From contig NZ_LTAO01000036.1 of NCBI RefSeq assembly GCF_001590785.1, forward strand, positions 65,867 to 129,866: a stretch of DNA of 64,000 bases, read 5' to 3'. The translations under genes were made by a program, and so were the position numbers. Each line of letters starts with the position of its first letter. The stretch's first letter is position 1. The notes beneath the pieces were generated by a model. That model made no database searches. It was not told the origin of the DNA and saw nothing but the letters and a program-made list of their open reading frames with translations. Positions 17,753-26,306 of the stretch are shown piece by piece. The stretch comes from Alkalihalobacillus trypoxylicola. GTDB lineage: Bacteria > Bacillota > Bacilli > Bacillales > Bacillaceae_D.

Positions 17753-18727
17753 TTATTTCCTTTTCAGCGTAATTAGATTTAGCTCTGGTGTATTAAGAAA
17801 ACGGAATTTTAAAAAAGGGATAAAACTACTACTTCCTAGTCCAGTACTAACATATTGTTGAATGCCTTTATACTCCCACAATCCTTTGACACGATTTTGT
17901 GGCGGTAAGAGTCCGTTGTTTGGATACCAGGGCTCCGGAACAAATAAAGCCCCTATAAATGGTAATCGTATTTGTCCTCCGTGATAATGACCGGCCATAA
18001 TAAAATCATAAGCTCTTAAAACTCTACTAGAATCGCTACTCAAATAATCAATATATTCGTCCACAACCGGATAATGATTAAGTGCTATTATTAGACTATT
18101 GCTTTCGTCTATTGAATGAAGTTCCTTTGATAATTGCAGATGATGACTTTGAACTAAAGCTGATTGAGCAGACATATTTAATGAAGAAGACTGTTCTAAT
18201 TCACGATCATTAATCGTTGAAATTTCAAAATCTACAAAATGTAATGTAGTCCCATTCTTCTCAATAGAATAAAGTGATTCTAGAAATGTTACTCCTCTCT
18301 CCTCCATCCCTATTATGAAAGGGGATTTTTGCAATGTTTGATCTTCTGATACCACATAGCTTGGAGGATCGGCATTTCCAGGCACAAATAATGCATGCTC
18401 CTTTTGAGAGATTCCATCAATCAATTCATAAAAAGGAGTATAATTCGTACTATTTCTTCCATCGAGCATGTCTCCAGTAAAAACAATTACATCATAGGGA
18501 GTTTGTTCAATCTTCTTAATGAGCTTAGCTTGCTGTTTTCCAAATTCCTTCTCATGTAAATCTGTCACCTGAACAATTCTAAATCCATCTAACTCTTCTG
18601 GTAAATTTTCAATGAATATTTCCTCTTCAACTAGCACGAATCGATGGTTATCATATATCGTATAGCTAACCAACAGCGTGATGAATATCAAAGAAATAAC
18701 CACAACTTTTTTATTAAAAAATCTCAT
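17753..18727 (-). CDS. Membrane-anchored metallophosphoesterase (YkuE-like)
   Basis: A 324-residue calcineurin-type phosphoesterase with one N-terminal membrane anchor (VVVISLIFITLLVSYTIY). Metal-binding motifs occur in order: QVTDLHEKEFG (D-x-H), FTGDMLDGR (GD), FVPGNADPPS (GNxD variant of GNHD), NHYPVVD and MAGHYHGGQ. It would act outside the membrane on a phosphodiester or phosphomonoester. It is the last gene of the lasso kinase-B1-B2-N-D operon, an unusual partner for such clusters. ATG 18727 with GGAG is chosen over a TTG at 18778 that lacks a proper SD. Confidence 0.8.
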   Translation of the reverse strand: MRFFNKKVVVISLIFITLLVSYTIYDNHRFVLVEEEIFIENLPEELDGFRIVQVTDLHEKEFGKQQAKLIKKIEQTPYDVIVFTGDMLDGRNSTNYTPFYELIDGISQKEHALFVPGNADPPSYVVSEDQTLQKSPFIIGMEERGVTFLESLYSIEKNGTTLHFVDFEISTINDRELEQSSSLNMSAQSALVQSHHLQLSKELHSIDESNSLIIALNHYPVVDEYIDYLSSDSSRVLRAYDFIMAGHYHGGQIRLPFIGALFVPEPWYPNNGLLPPQNRVKGLWEYKGIQQYVSTGLGSSSFIPFLKFRFLNTPELNLITLKRK

Positions 18728-18783
18728 ACTCTCTGCTCCAAACTTCTTCTTTTCACGATTGCCAACAAACCTAAACAACCTCT

Positions 18784-20568
18784 CTATAATGAGGCCTGAA
18801 CTTGATTCAATAACAAACTTTGAAAGGTGCTCTTATTTTCTGACGACAGCTTTTCAAAGCCACCCATTTGAACAATTCGACCTTCATCTAATACAATCAC
18901 TTGATCTGCATGACGAATGGTAGAAAGTCGATGCGCAATCACGATAATGGTCATTTTTCCTTTTAAACGCTCAATAGCTTCCTGTATGTTCGATTCATTC
19001 TCGGTATCTAAGGCACTAGTCGCTTCATCTAATAGAAGAATGGAAGGCTTTTTTAAAATTGCTCGTGCTAAAACGAGCCTTTGACGCTCTCCACCAGATA
19101 ACTTAATTCCTCTATCTCCAATCATCGTATCCAAACCATTTGGGAGTTTACTCACAAAACCTGCAGCGGATGAAAATTCGAGTGCTTCCCAAATATCTGC
19201 TTCACTGGCATTTGGTATTACAAGCTGAAGGTTATCTCTTATACTTGCATTAAACAAAAAAGGATCCTGGGGAACGTAGCTAATTGATTTTCTTAGTGCA
19301 TACACATTTTCTTTTACAAGAGGGGTACCATCTACTTTCACAGTCCCTTTTTGAGGATGATGTAGCCCCATCAAAATATCAATTAATGTACTTTTACCTG
19401 CACCCGAGCGACCTACTATGGCGGTCATTTGATTGGCGATAATCTTCAGATTTATATGTTTTAGTGCATAATCGTTCGTTCCGTATTGAAAGAAAACATC
19501 TTCACACTCAATGCTATTCATAACCTGAATAGGCTTTTGCTCTCCCTTCCGAGAGAATTCTTGCTCCTGAACACATTCATTTTGTAAATCCTTCACCACT
19601 TTAAATGAAGGTAATGTGGTTAAGATCTGCTCAAGAGAGCCTTGAATATTCATGACACTTGGCCAAAGTCTTGAGAAAATAATCAAAATCAACATTAACT
19701 GAGGTAATTGCGCCTGAAACATAAAAAGAGATACATAGATAAATAAAGCTGTTAGAACGGCTGAAGCGATTTTATAATGAAGCTGGGAGGTCGATTTAAT
19801 GACCGTATAATCGATTTGCTCACGTTCAATTTCTTTCGTAATATCCTTAAACCATTCCACTCTCGATGACTCTAGCGTATTACTTTTTACATCCTTAATC
19901 CCATTAATTTGTTCAGTAATACCCGCTAAGTATTCTTTCCCTAATGTGTAATTCCGCTTCCCTAGCAAAAAGGATCGCTTTAAGAATTTTCGATTAAAGA
20001 AGATTAAAATACCTCCACATAACAAAACAAAAAAAGTAATACTAGGTGAAAGCCAAAATGCTATACCAATTTGAATAAAGGTAAAGATAAAAGAAGCTAA
20101 AAATTGTAAAAAAGAATAGGTACCAGCACTAACCTTTGATATTTCTGATGTTAATATATTAATCATATCCGATTTTCGATTTTTCACAAAGAAATTCCAT
20201 TTTGCATGTAATAAGGCTTCATACGTTTGAACTCTTATATGTCTTAAAAATCCAAATTGAATTTTTGTATTTCGTATAAGTAATTGCCGATTAAAAATAG
20301 CTTGTGCAACTACAATAGAAATAAAGACTAGTAATACTAGCGGTAGACCAATAGATGCAGGTATCGAATGAAAAAGCGTTTGAATACCATCCAAAGGTGT
20401 TCCTTCTAAATCAAAGACAATAAGACCGGTAAGACTAATCAAAGGAATTAATAAAATAATTCCAAACCCTTCTAATAGCCCAATAGATGCGCTAGCCATT
20501 AAATTAAGATATAATACTTTTCCTGCATATCCATGAATTTGCTTTAAAAAATAAAGAACATCTTTCAT
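18784..20568 (-). CDS. ABC transporter, lasso peptide exporter type (D protein)
   Basis: A 594-residue half-transporter with membrane domain (about 1-320, six helices) fused to an ATPase: Walker A GRSGAGKST, signature LSGGERQRLVLARAIL, Walker B ILLLDEATSALD, H-loop IVIAHRLST. The position after the kinase, B1, B2 and nucleotidyltransferase genes matches the exporter of paeninodin-type clusters, which also gives self-immunity. The gap to the upstream gene is 11 bases. No N-terminal C39 peptidase domain is present, as expected when B2 removes the leader. Confidence 0.85.
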   Translation of the reverse strand: MKDVLYFLKQIHGYAGKVLYLNLMASASIGLLEGFGIILLIPLISLTGLIVFDLEGTPLDGIQTLFHSIPASIGLPLVLLVFISIVVAQAIFNRQLLIRNTKIQFGFLRHIRVQTYEALLHAKWNFFVKNRKSDMINILTSEISKVSAGTYSFLQFLASFIFTFIQIGIAFWLSPSITFFVLLCGGILIFFNRKFLKRSFLLGKRNYTLGKEYLAGITEQINGIKDVKSNTLESSRVEWFKDITKEIEREQIDYTVIKSTSQLHYKIASAVLTALFIYVSLFMFQAQLPQLMLILIIFSRLWPSVMNIQGSLEQILTTLPSFKVVKDLQNECVQEQEFSRKGEQKPIQVMNSIECEDVFFQYGTNDYALKHINLKIIANQMTAIVGRSGAGKSTLIDILMGLHHPQKGTVKVDGTPLVKENVYALRKSISYVPQDPFLFNASIRDNLQLVIPNASEADIWEALEFSSAAGFVSKLPNGLDTMIGDRGIKLSGGERQRLVLARAILKKPSILLLDEATSALDTENESNIQEAIERLKGKMTIIVIAHRLSTIRHADQVIVLDEGRIVQMGGFEKLSSENKSTFQSLLLNQVQASL

Positions 20569-20579
20569 CTTTTTTCCTC

Positions 20580-21731
20580 CTACGATAAAACCAGCTTTCT
20601 TGATTTACGCCAAATCCATAGAAATGGTCTAAGTGGAAAATATAAAAAATGAAGACTAGTAGGTAACGGTAAAGTTTGAGCGTCTTCAGGGAATGGATGT
20701 AGAGTACTTAGATAATATAGTGCTGCTTGCTTAAAGGATCTTAATCTTACTACGTGCATTTTATGATAATTCGCTACTTCAATTGGTAATGGAATAGTAT
20801 GTAAATGCACCCTATTCACCTGATAATATAGAGCTTCATCCGCCAGTTTTATAGCTTTTTTACTTATAAATGGTTTCATTTCATTCGTTATTTTGGTATG
20901 AAATAATTGCGATAATAAAATGAATACCTGTCCACCGATATGTGGATTGCTATAGGTTTTAAAAATATCTAGTAGGATTTTCCAATCCAATTCTTGCTCT
21001 AGTAAATAATGAATATCCAAAAGCCACCGCAGCCGAGACCAGCCATGTCTAGCTCCATGAACAGTCAAAAACAAAAATAAATCTTCTCTACCTAAGAGAT
21101 AAATGGCGGAACCGATGTTTTGACTTTTTCTCCTTCTTTCCCATAGCTGTTCAAACTTTTGCTCTTTTCCTGGTCCGGGGTGTAGCCTCCAATGAAGCTC
21201 AACCTTGATTTTTTTTGTAGGATGAAAATAGGTAACATGATGATGCCTCCAGCGCCAATCATTTAATACCGTTTGAATATAATCCTCCTTCTCGTAGCCA
21301 CTATCTATTAACAATTTTTCGGCTATCTTTAAATCTTTTAACGGAATAAGAAGATCGATATCACTGGATGTTCGCAGTGATAAATCTCCATAGAGCTCCT
21401 CAGCCAAAACAGGGCCTTTTAAAAAAAGACTATTAATCTTCTGTTTAACTAGAATTTCATTAATGTGATTCATTTCTGCACTAAGGCGCAGCATTTGAAA
21501 GACATTTTGTTTATAGTCTAGAAAAATAGAATGTCTAACATGTTCAGGAATAGACTCTGTACGTTCTTTCATTTTTGAATGAAGCAATGGATAGACGCGA
21601 TGATGCATAGCATAGGCTAAAAATTCATTCCAATTTAAATTTACATAAGAATGCTTTTGACTATCTATTAGTAAATTGATCATATAGAGAAGTTCCTTAG
21701 ATAGAGAACTTTTATTAAGAGTGAGATTCAT
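20580..21731 (-). CDS. Nucleotidyltransferase-family protein of lasso cluster (PadeN-like)
   Basis: A 383-residue protein of the NTP_transf_5 group, with the polymerase-beta type motif LKGPVLAEELYGDLSLRTSS, then DIDLLIPL carrying the metal-binding Asp pair. Homologues are common in Firmicutes lasso clusters with an HPr-kinase-like gene, where they may modify the peptide with a nucleotide or phospho group; the exact reaction is not established. ATG 21731 has AAGGAG six bases before it and overlaps the B2 end by 17 bases. A TTG 17 codons earlier is rejected. Confidence 0.75.
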   Translation of the reverse strand: MNLTLNKSSLSKELLYMINLLIDSQKHSYVNLNWNEFLAYAMHHRVYPLLHSKMKERTESIPEHVRHSIFLDYKQNVFQMLRLSAEMNHINEILVKQKINSLFLKGPVLAEELYGDLSLRTSSDIDLLIPLKDLKIAEKLLIDSGYEKEDYIQTVLNDWRWRHHHVTYFHPTKKIKVELHWRLHPGPGKEQKFEQLWERRRKSQNIGSAIYLLGREDLFLFLTVHGARHGWSRLRWLLDIHYLLEQELDWKILLDIFKTYSNPHIGGQVFILLSQLFHTKITNEMKPFISKKAIKLADEALYYQVNRVHLHTIPLPIEVANYHKMHVVRLRSFKQAALYYLSTLHPFPEDAQTLPLPTSLHFLYFPLRPFLWIWRKSRKLVLS

Positions 21732-22200
21732 ATGAAGCTCCTTTCGATACATTCTTATCCAATACTTTTGCAAACTTTGCAATCACGGTGAATTGCTCTT
21801 TTCCTTCTTCACCTGAAATATAAAATGAACCGCTTCTTAACCATGCATGAGCAACAAGCTTTCCTTCTTCATCCTTACCCGTTGCTAGATAAAGAGTACT
21901 TTCCACATTCCGTCTCTCAAGCATCTTCATCCCAGCAAGTGCTTTGACTAAGCATTGACTTTCCCATAAAGTAAATCGACTCATACGATGAATGGCCCAT
22001 GAAACATCTTGAAGTACCTTTTTATTACATTCATCTGAAGCAAAAGTCGTCTCGCTCATAGTTTGACCTAAAGTTGGAGCCACTTTTTTAAAGGGAACGA
22101 GCTTGATTAATCTAGCCCATCCTAAAAAGTAGTAAGCTTCAACAAGTAGGATCTTCATCTCTTTATCTAAACTAAAAAAATATTTTATTCTATTGACCAT
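21715..22200 (-). CDS. Lasso leader peptidase B2 (transglutaminase-like)
   Basis: A 161-residue lasso peptide protease of typical B2 size. The cysteine-protease core is visible: Cys in WESQCLVKALAGMKML and His in LVAHAWLRSG, followed by a short acidic end. B2 cuts the leader once the B1 protein has delivered the precursor. The ATG at 22200 directly follows the B1 stop, with GGG about 8 bases ahead. A longer start overlapping B1 (22221) is possible. N-terminal text WARLIKLVPFKKVAP is typical of the family. Confidence 0.88.
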   Translation of the reverse strand: MVNRIKYFFSLDKEMKILLVEAYYFLGWARLIKLVPFKKVAPTLGQTMSETTFASDECNKKVLQDVSWAIHRMSRFTLWESQCLVKALAGMKMLERRNVESTLYLATGKDEEGKLVAHAWLRSGSFYISGEEGKEQFTVIAKFAKVLDKNVSKGASYESHS

Positions 22201-22201
22201 T

Positions 22202-22510
22202 TTAAATACCCATTTCATCACTATTTTGAAAATAAACCAACCCTTGTTGCTTTAAATCTTCTAAAAAGCTCTGAACCTCCAACGAACATACTTCCTTCTC
22301 TACCTCATATTCTTCAACAAGCTTATTAACAATGGATTCTAACGTTTGTGGTGTTTTAATTAGCTCCCATACAGCTCCGCCGATTTTTCCAAGGTTATAA
22401 TACTTCCCTTTTGATATGTTGAGCATCACTTTGTCTCCGTCCATATCTGTTACAATATTCCCTTCAACTTGAACGACCAATGCTTCTGTTGAAATTGGTT
22501 GTTTACTCAT
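22202..22510 (-). CDS. Lasso precursor-recognition protein B1 (PqqD/RRE fold)
   Basis: A 102-residue PqqD-like RiPP recognition element. It shows GDKVMLNISKGKYYNLGKIG, AVWELIKTPQTLESIVNKL and a helical end with VQSFLEDLKQQGLVYF, all typical of lasso B1 proteins that bind the leader and present it to B2. It overlaps the kinase stop by 4 bases. Confidence 0.9.
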   Translation of the reverse strand: MSKQPISTEALVVQVEGNIVTDMDGDKVMLNISKGKYYNLGKIGGAVWELIKTPQTLESIVNKLVEEYEVEKEVCSLEVQSFLEDLKQQGLVYFQNSDEMGI

Positions 22511-23442
22511 TTTACTAGCTCCCCCTGCTCATAATAATCAAAAATAACCTCTGATAATTCAAAGGCAGTAAATGAATCATTAGGTCTTGTTAGTCTCGTC
22601 ATGGTGATTTGATTCAAGATTTGTGCACTTATATTAAAATGCCAATCTGTCATACCGAGTGGTGCAAGTAAAAAATTACGATAAGTGTGGGAGAACATCG
22701 TTTGTAGTTTTTCCAAGCTATGAATAGGCTTTATATTCACTCTTTGGTTACCTGACTTTACTAATTCAATAATTCCAACTAACGGCTTCACATCATCGGA
22801 AAAATGAGAAGTAACAGGTATTGCGTATTTTTCTCTTCTTTCAACAAGTGGTGTAAAGTGTTGATAATTGATTTGAAATTGTTGTAAACTTTCCATCCAA
22901 AGCTTTTGCTGCGGATAGGCAGGTGTAACAAGCACTTCTCCATTAGAACCCATCGTTACTGGAATCACATCATCACTTAATAGCTGACATCCCTTTTGCA
23001 CAAAAGCCGAAGCTAGTGTCGACTTTCCAGCACCAGACTCCCCTACTATCGCATACGCTTCATTGTTAAAAACAATGGCACTACCATGCAATGGTAATAT
23101 ATTTCTTTGCAACAATATCGCTTCCATACAAGTTCCTAATAGATAGAGTCGAAGAAGTCCATTCGGTATACTCTTTTGATTTTGATCAGGGGACACAGTA
23201 ATCTCGATTCCGCTCTTCATTGAAAATATCGCCACATTTGGAATACGAAATAAAATTTGCGATGCCGTAATGGAAAAATATTGCTCTTGTTTTTGCGCTT
23301 GTTGTTCCCATTCCCTATACAAATCACCTATTTTTATGGTCACATCCTGCTTACTATCCTCGGACGCATGGATTAGTTCTGGAAGTACTATTTCACTTTT
23401 CACAATAAGACCAAATGCTTTATATACATAATATTCCTTCAT
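22507..23442 (-). CDS. HPr-kinase-like peptide kinase of lasso cluster (PadeK-like)
   Basis: A 311-residue protein with a P-loop GESGAGKSTLASAF in the HPr kinase-like C-terminal half, followed by a strand ending in LLSDDVIPV. In the paeninodin system the homologous kinase phosphorylates the C-terminal serine of the lasso peptide; both precursors here end in Ser. It is the first gene of the K-B1-B2-N-D operon and has its own promoter with a SinR-like box. ATG at 23442 (AAGAAGGA, five-base spacer) is preferred over 23463. Confidence 0.82.
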   Translation of the reverse strand: MKEYYVYKAFGLIVKSEIVLPELIHASEDSKQDVTIKIGDLYREWEQQAQKQEQYFSITASQILFRIPNVAIFSMKSGIEITVSPDQNQKSIPNGLLRLYLLGTCMEAILLQRNILPLHGSAIVFNNEAYAIVGESGAGKSTLASAFVQKGCQLLSDDVIPVTMGSNGEVLVTPAYPQQKLWMESLQQFQINYQHFTPLVERREKYAIPVTSHFSDDVKPLVGIIELVKSGNQRVNIKPIHSLEKLQTMFSHTYRNFLLAPLGMTDWHFNISAQILNQITMTRLTRPNDSFTAFELSEVIFDYYEQGELVK

Positions 23443-23513
23443 TTTTATCCTTCTTTCCTTCATTAGCTAACCGACCAGGTAATAATCACTATAGTGAACA
23501 TAAATTATTTTTT

Positions 23514-23559
23514 GTTCTTTATTAAGAACTAAATTATCATTTTTTATCTCAGTTGTCAA
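23514..23559 (-). promoter_or_regulatory. Sigma-A promoter of the lasso K-B1-B2-N-D operon with SinR-like inverted repeat
   Basis: Minus strand: -35 TTGACA (23559-23554), 17-base spacer, -10 TAATTT (23536-23531). Directly after the -10 is GTTCTTTATTAAGAAC (23514-23529, read on +), with perfect six-base arms over a four-base centre. GTTCTTT equals the SinR consensus GTTCTYT. The position over the start site fits a repressor. Confidence 0.7.
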
Positions 23560-23629
23560 TGCTATTTCGTTTGTATATGAATTAATTTCATCATTCATAC
23601 CTTATAATGAAAACCGATTGGTTAGGTTT

Positions 23630-23761
23630 TTGATTTTCACTTTAGGTAGGTGCTTTCCCAAGGGCTTGTCTTCAGCTAACTCTAACTACGCTGAGCTTCA
23701 TCAGAGTGGATCTTCAGACTGCGCTGATCCTTCGCGAGTCACTACCTACCGTTACAATCAA
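23630..23761 (+). repeat. R1 structured intergenic element, copy 3
   Basis: A 132-bp core between the kinase promoter and precursor A1; first of a pair with copy 4 (251 bp start to start, versus 242 bp for copies 1-2). Confidence 0.8.
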
Positions 23762-23880
23762 AAAGTAAATTCACAAGCATTCAAGACATATTTATAATGA
23801 ATGGTCGTTTTATTCACTTAACCCCACTTCACCATACTTCACCATTCCCATCTTTTAATGAAAACCGAACGATTTGGTTT

Positions 23881-24012
23881 TTGATTTTCACTTTAGGTAG
23901 ATGCTTTCCCAAGGGCTTGTCTTCAGCTAACTCTGACTACGAAGAGCTTCGCCAGAGTGGATCTTCAGACTGCGCTGATCCTTTGAGAGTCACTACCTAC
24001 CGTTTCAATCAA
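23881..24012 (+). repeat. R1 structured intergenic element, copy 4
   Basis: A 132-bp core. Its apical hairpin reads CGAAGAGCTTCG. Flanks TTTTAATGAAAACCGA and AGCAATGATGAAAT are shared with other copies. Copies 3 and 4 fill most of the 23464-24184 gap. Confidence 0.8.
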
Positions 24013-24112
24013 GAAGTTCATTCGCAAACGTTTAAAACATATTTTATAAGAAACGTTTGGTTTTATTCGTTTATAGAGCAATGATGAAATTCACTTCATT
24101 TATGTTCTTAAT

Positions 24113-24143
24113 AAAAAACAGCTCCTCTTTAACAAGGAGCTGT
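24113..24143 (-). terminator. Terminator after lasso precursor A1
   Basis: Minus strand ACAGCTCC pairs with GGAGCTGT around an 11-base loop, then T6. It ends the putative eps-lasso C-A1 transcript 41 bases past the A1 stop. Confidence 0.85.
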
Positions 24144-24184
24144 TGCCTATAATTATATATATTCTGTTTATCTTTTTTTAAGTA

Positions 24185-24340
24185 TTAGCTTGTAAATCGG
24201 TCCCATGTTCCTGAATCATTTCCGTCAACACCCTCTCCAGGTACATAAGCTTCATCTGTATATGGACCAATTACAGTGGATGCCATTGTTTTTTGGACTG
24301 CGAGCTGCTCTAATTTTGGCTTTTCCCATACTTTTTTCAT
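24185..24340 (-). CDS. Lasso peptide precursor A1 (paeninodin-type leader)
   Basis: A 51-residue precursor. The leader MKKVWEKPKLEQLAVQKTM has the family layout, with Thr18 at -2. The core would start ASTVIGPYTDE and continue AYVPGEGVDGNDSGTWDRFTS. Counting from Ala20, the first acidic residue is Asp at position 10; counting from Ser21 it is position 9. The C-terminal residue is Ser, the residue phosphorylated in paeninodin. SD GGAGGTGAGAGG sits just before ATG. The gene starts 14 bases after the cyclase stop, so it is co-transcribed with it; a strong terminator follows. Confidence 0.88.
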   Translation of the reverse strand: MKKVWEKPKLEQLAVQKTMASTVIGPYTDEAYVPGEGVDGNDSGTWDRFTS

Positions 24341-24354
24341 CCTCTCACCTCCTC

Positions 24355-26283
24355 TCATAAAAACTTATCCAAAAATTTCGCTAGAACCATACTACGCATC
24401 AAAACTTTGCTTCTAGGATCCATGACAAAAGAGGCATCTATCCCTTTTTCTGCCTTTTGTATAGCTAATTTCAGCTCTTCACGATTTACATACATTAATA
24501 GCTTCTCATGAGTCAGCAGCTTTTTACTTTCCGTCAAAAATTGTGGCCAATGAGGAAGCATTCTGTGTACCCAATCTGCACCTTGAACACCACGTGTTTG
24601 TTGATTCAAACGAACTTTATCAGGTAGAAGCCCTTTGGTCGCTCGTCTAATTAAAGCACGGTCTAACCCTTTCATCACATATTGATCCTCTGGTAAAGAT
24701 AAACAAAATTGAATGACTCTCAAATCATTGGTTGCGTCTCTTTTCCAAACGGAATAGGGTAAGGAAAGCTTCGCTGACCATGTGTTACTTGCATTCCAAT
24801 GAAAGAGATCCTGAAAATGACGAGCTCTTTGTTTAAATACATTTTGGGATGCAAACCATCCTGACTCATCAATTCCATAGCTTTTTAACTTTTGATAAAC
24901 CTTTGTTTTTCTAGCAAAATCCTCGTTTATTAAAGTAGGATAATCTTTTGTATTTTTTCTAAACGGAATCGGAAACGCTCTTTTAGCAATCATAGGTATT
25001 CTTTTAAGCCTTGGTCCACCAGTTCTCTGACTAAAATGCTGGAGCTCTTGTAAAAGCTTGAGCCAACGTATTCTTTTTAACAAAAAAGCATAATAATCAA
25101 GTGAGGCTCCCCAAGATATCGATAAATTGCCTCTTCCTCCATTTAGTAAAACTCCCACTCCACTACCACTTGCTTCGGCAAACATTCCTCTCATCCAATA
25201 GGAGTTTTCAAAAAATTTATAAGGCATCTCCATGATGTTCAAATTCAGCTCAATCTCTGAAAAAGAATCTTGATTTTCAAAAGGGAGTATATGCGATTCC
25301 ATACCACCAATATGCTGTACCGTCGAAGTAATGTAAGCAGTTTCATTCGGTATTAAGTGCTTAGGTGTAAAATCCTTAAAATCCTTTGGTGGAATATAGC
25401 TAAAGGTTTTTAGTTTTTTTGGGCTGTCCTTTAATTCTTGATAGGCAAACGCTGCAATACTTCCAGAATCCAAGCCTCCACTAAGCTGAATTCCCACCTG
25501 TTTATGAGTACGTACTCTAGCTGAAATAGCCTTTCCAAACACATCTTGAAAGGCTTCTACATATTCATCATCTGTTTTTAATTTTAATTTTTTCACAGAA
25601 TCTAAAGAGCGATATTGCTTAAGAACGACACTTTGTTTTTGAACACTTATGCTATAGGAGGGTGGAAGCTGATAAATATGTTCATAGGGAGTTAAATTCA
25701 TATCCACTACATCAACCATTCCGATAATCGCTAAATATTCAGCTAGCCATTGTTCATTAAGATGATTTCTCCTGTTTGGTAAAGATAGTAATGGAGCCAT
25801 TGTCGTACAAAAAAATAACGAGGAAGAATGAGTCGTATAATAGAGAGTGCGAGCTCCCGAAAAATCCCTTGCTCCAAAAAGTCGCTCTTCTCTTTCATCC
25901 CAAATCATAAAAGCAAAATCGCCTATTAAATATTTAGGACATTCCTTTCCCCATTTTCTATAAGCATATAAAATTAATTGAGTATCACTTATTTTTTCTC
26001 TTTCTCTTCTTTCCACCATTAATAATTGAAAAAGCTCCTCACGATTATCAATAATGGCGTCTGCTACTATCGCCAGTTTCCTGTCATCATCATAATAAGG
26101 ATTTTCTTCCTGGATAGATTCCGGAGTAATCCATTGAGCATAGCAGCCAAAGAATAACCGCTCATTATAAATTTTCGAGATTTTATCTGCTGGAAATTGA
26201 GATAATTGATTCATTAATAATTCAGCAACCTGCTGCTCTAAAGGCTCCTTATTTTGTTGATAAATACCGACAATCGCACTCAT
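24355..26283 (-). CDS. Lasso cyclase C (asparagine synthetase B-like)
   Basis: A 642-residue asparagine synthetase homologue. The N-terminal glutaminase-like domain starts MSAIVGIY, where the catalytic Cys2 of true glutaminases is replaced by Ser, so ammonia release is not expected. The synthetase domain has the ATP-pyrophosphatase motif QLSGGLDSGS. Lasso cyclases adenylate the Asp/Glu side chain of the core and close the macrolactam with the new N-terminus. It lies between the ABC transporter (24-base gap upstream) and precursor A1. It is the only cyclase in the window. Confidence 0.88.
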   Translation of the reverse strand: MSAIVGIYQQNKEPLEQQVAELLMNQLSQFPADKISKIYNERLFFGCYAQWITPESIQEENPYYDDDRKLAIVADAIIDNREELFQLLMVERREREKISDTQLILYAYRKWGKECPKYLIGDFAFMIWDEREERLFGARDFSGARTLYYTTHSSSLFFCTTMAPLLSLPNRRNHLNEQWLAEYLAIIGMVDVVDMNLTPYEHIYQLPPSYSISVQKQSVVLKQYRSLDSVKKLKLKTDDEYVEAFQDVFGKAISARVRTHKQVGIQLSGGLDSGSIAAFAYQELKDSPKKLKTFSYIPPKDFKDFTPKHLIPNETAYITSTVQHIGGMESHILPFENQDSFSEIELNLNIMEMPYKFFENSYWMRGMFAEASGSGVGVLLNGGRGNLSISWGASLDYYAFLLKRIRWLKLLQELQHFSQRTGGPRLKRIPMIAKRAFPIPFRKNTKDYPTLINEDFARKTKVYQKLKSYGIDESGWFASQNVFKQRARHFQDLFHWNASNTWSAKLSLPYSVWKRDATNDLRVIQFCLSLPEDQYVMKGLDRALIRRATKGLLPDKVRLNQQTRGVQGADWVHRMLPHWPQFLTESKKLLTHEKLLMYVNREELKLAIQKAEKGIDASFVMDPRSKVLMRSMVLAKFLDKFL

Positions 26284-26306
26284 TACTACCTCCTATAGCT
26301 CTCTAA

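Noticed and set aside
24104-24119. Further GTTCTTAATAAAAAAC box after precursor A1
   Set aside because: One arm is degenerate and the site is the U tract of the A1 terminator; no promoter is attached.
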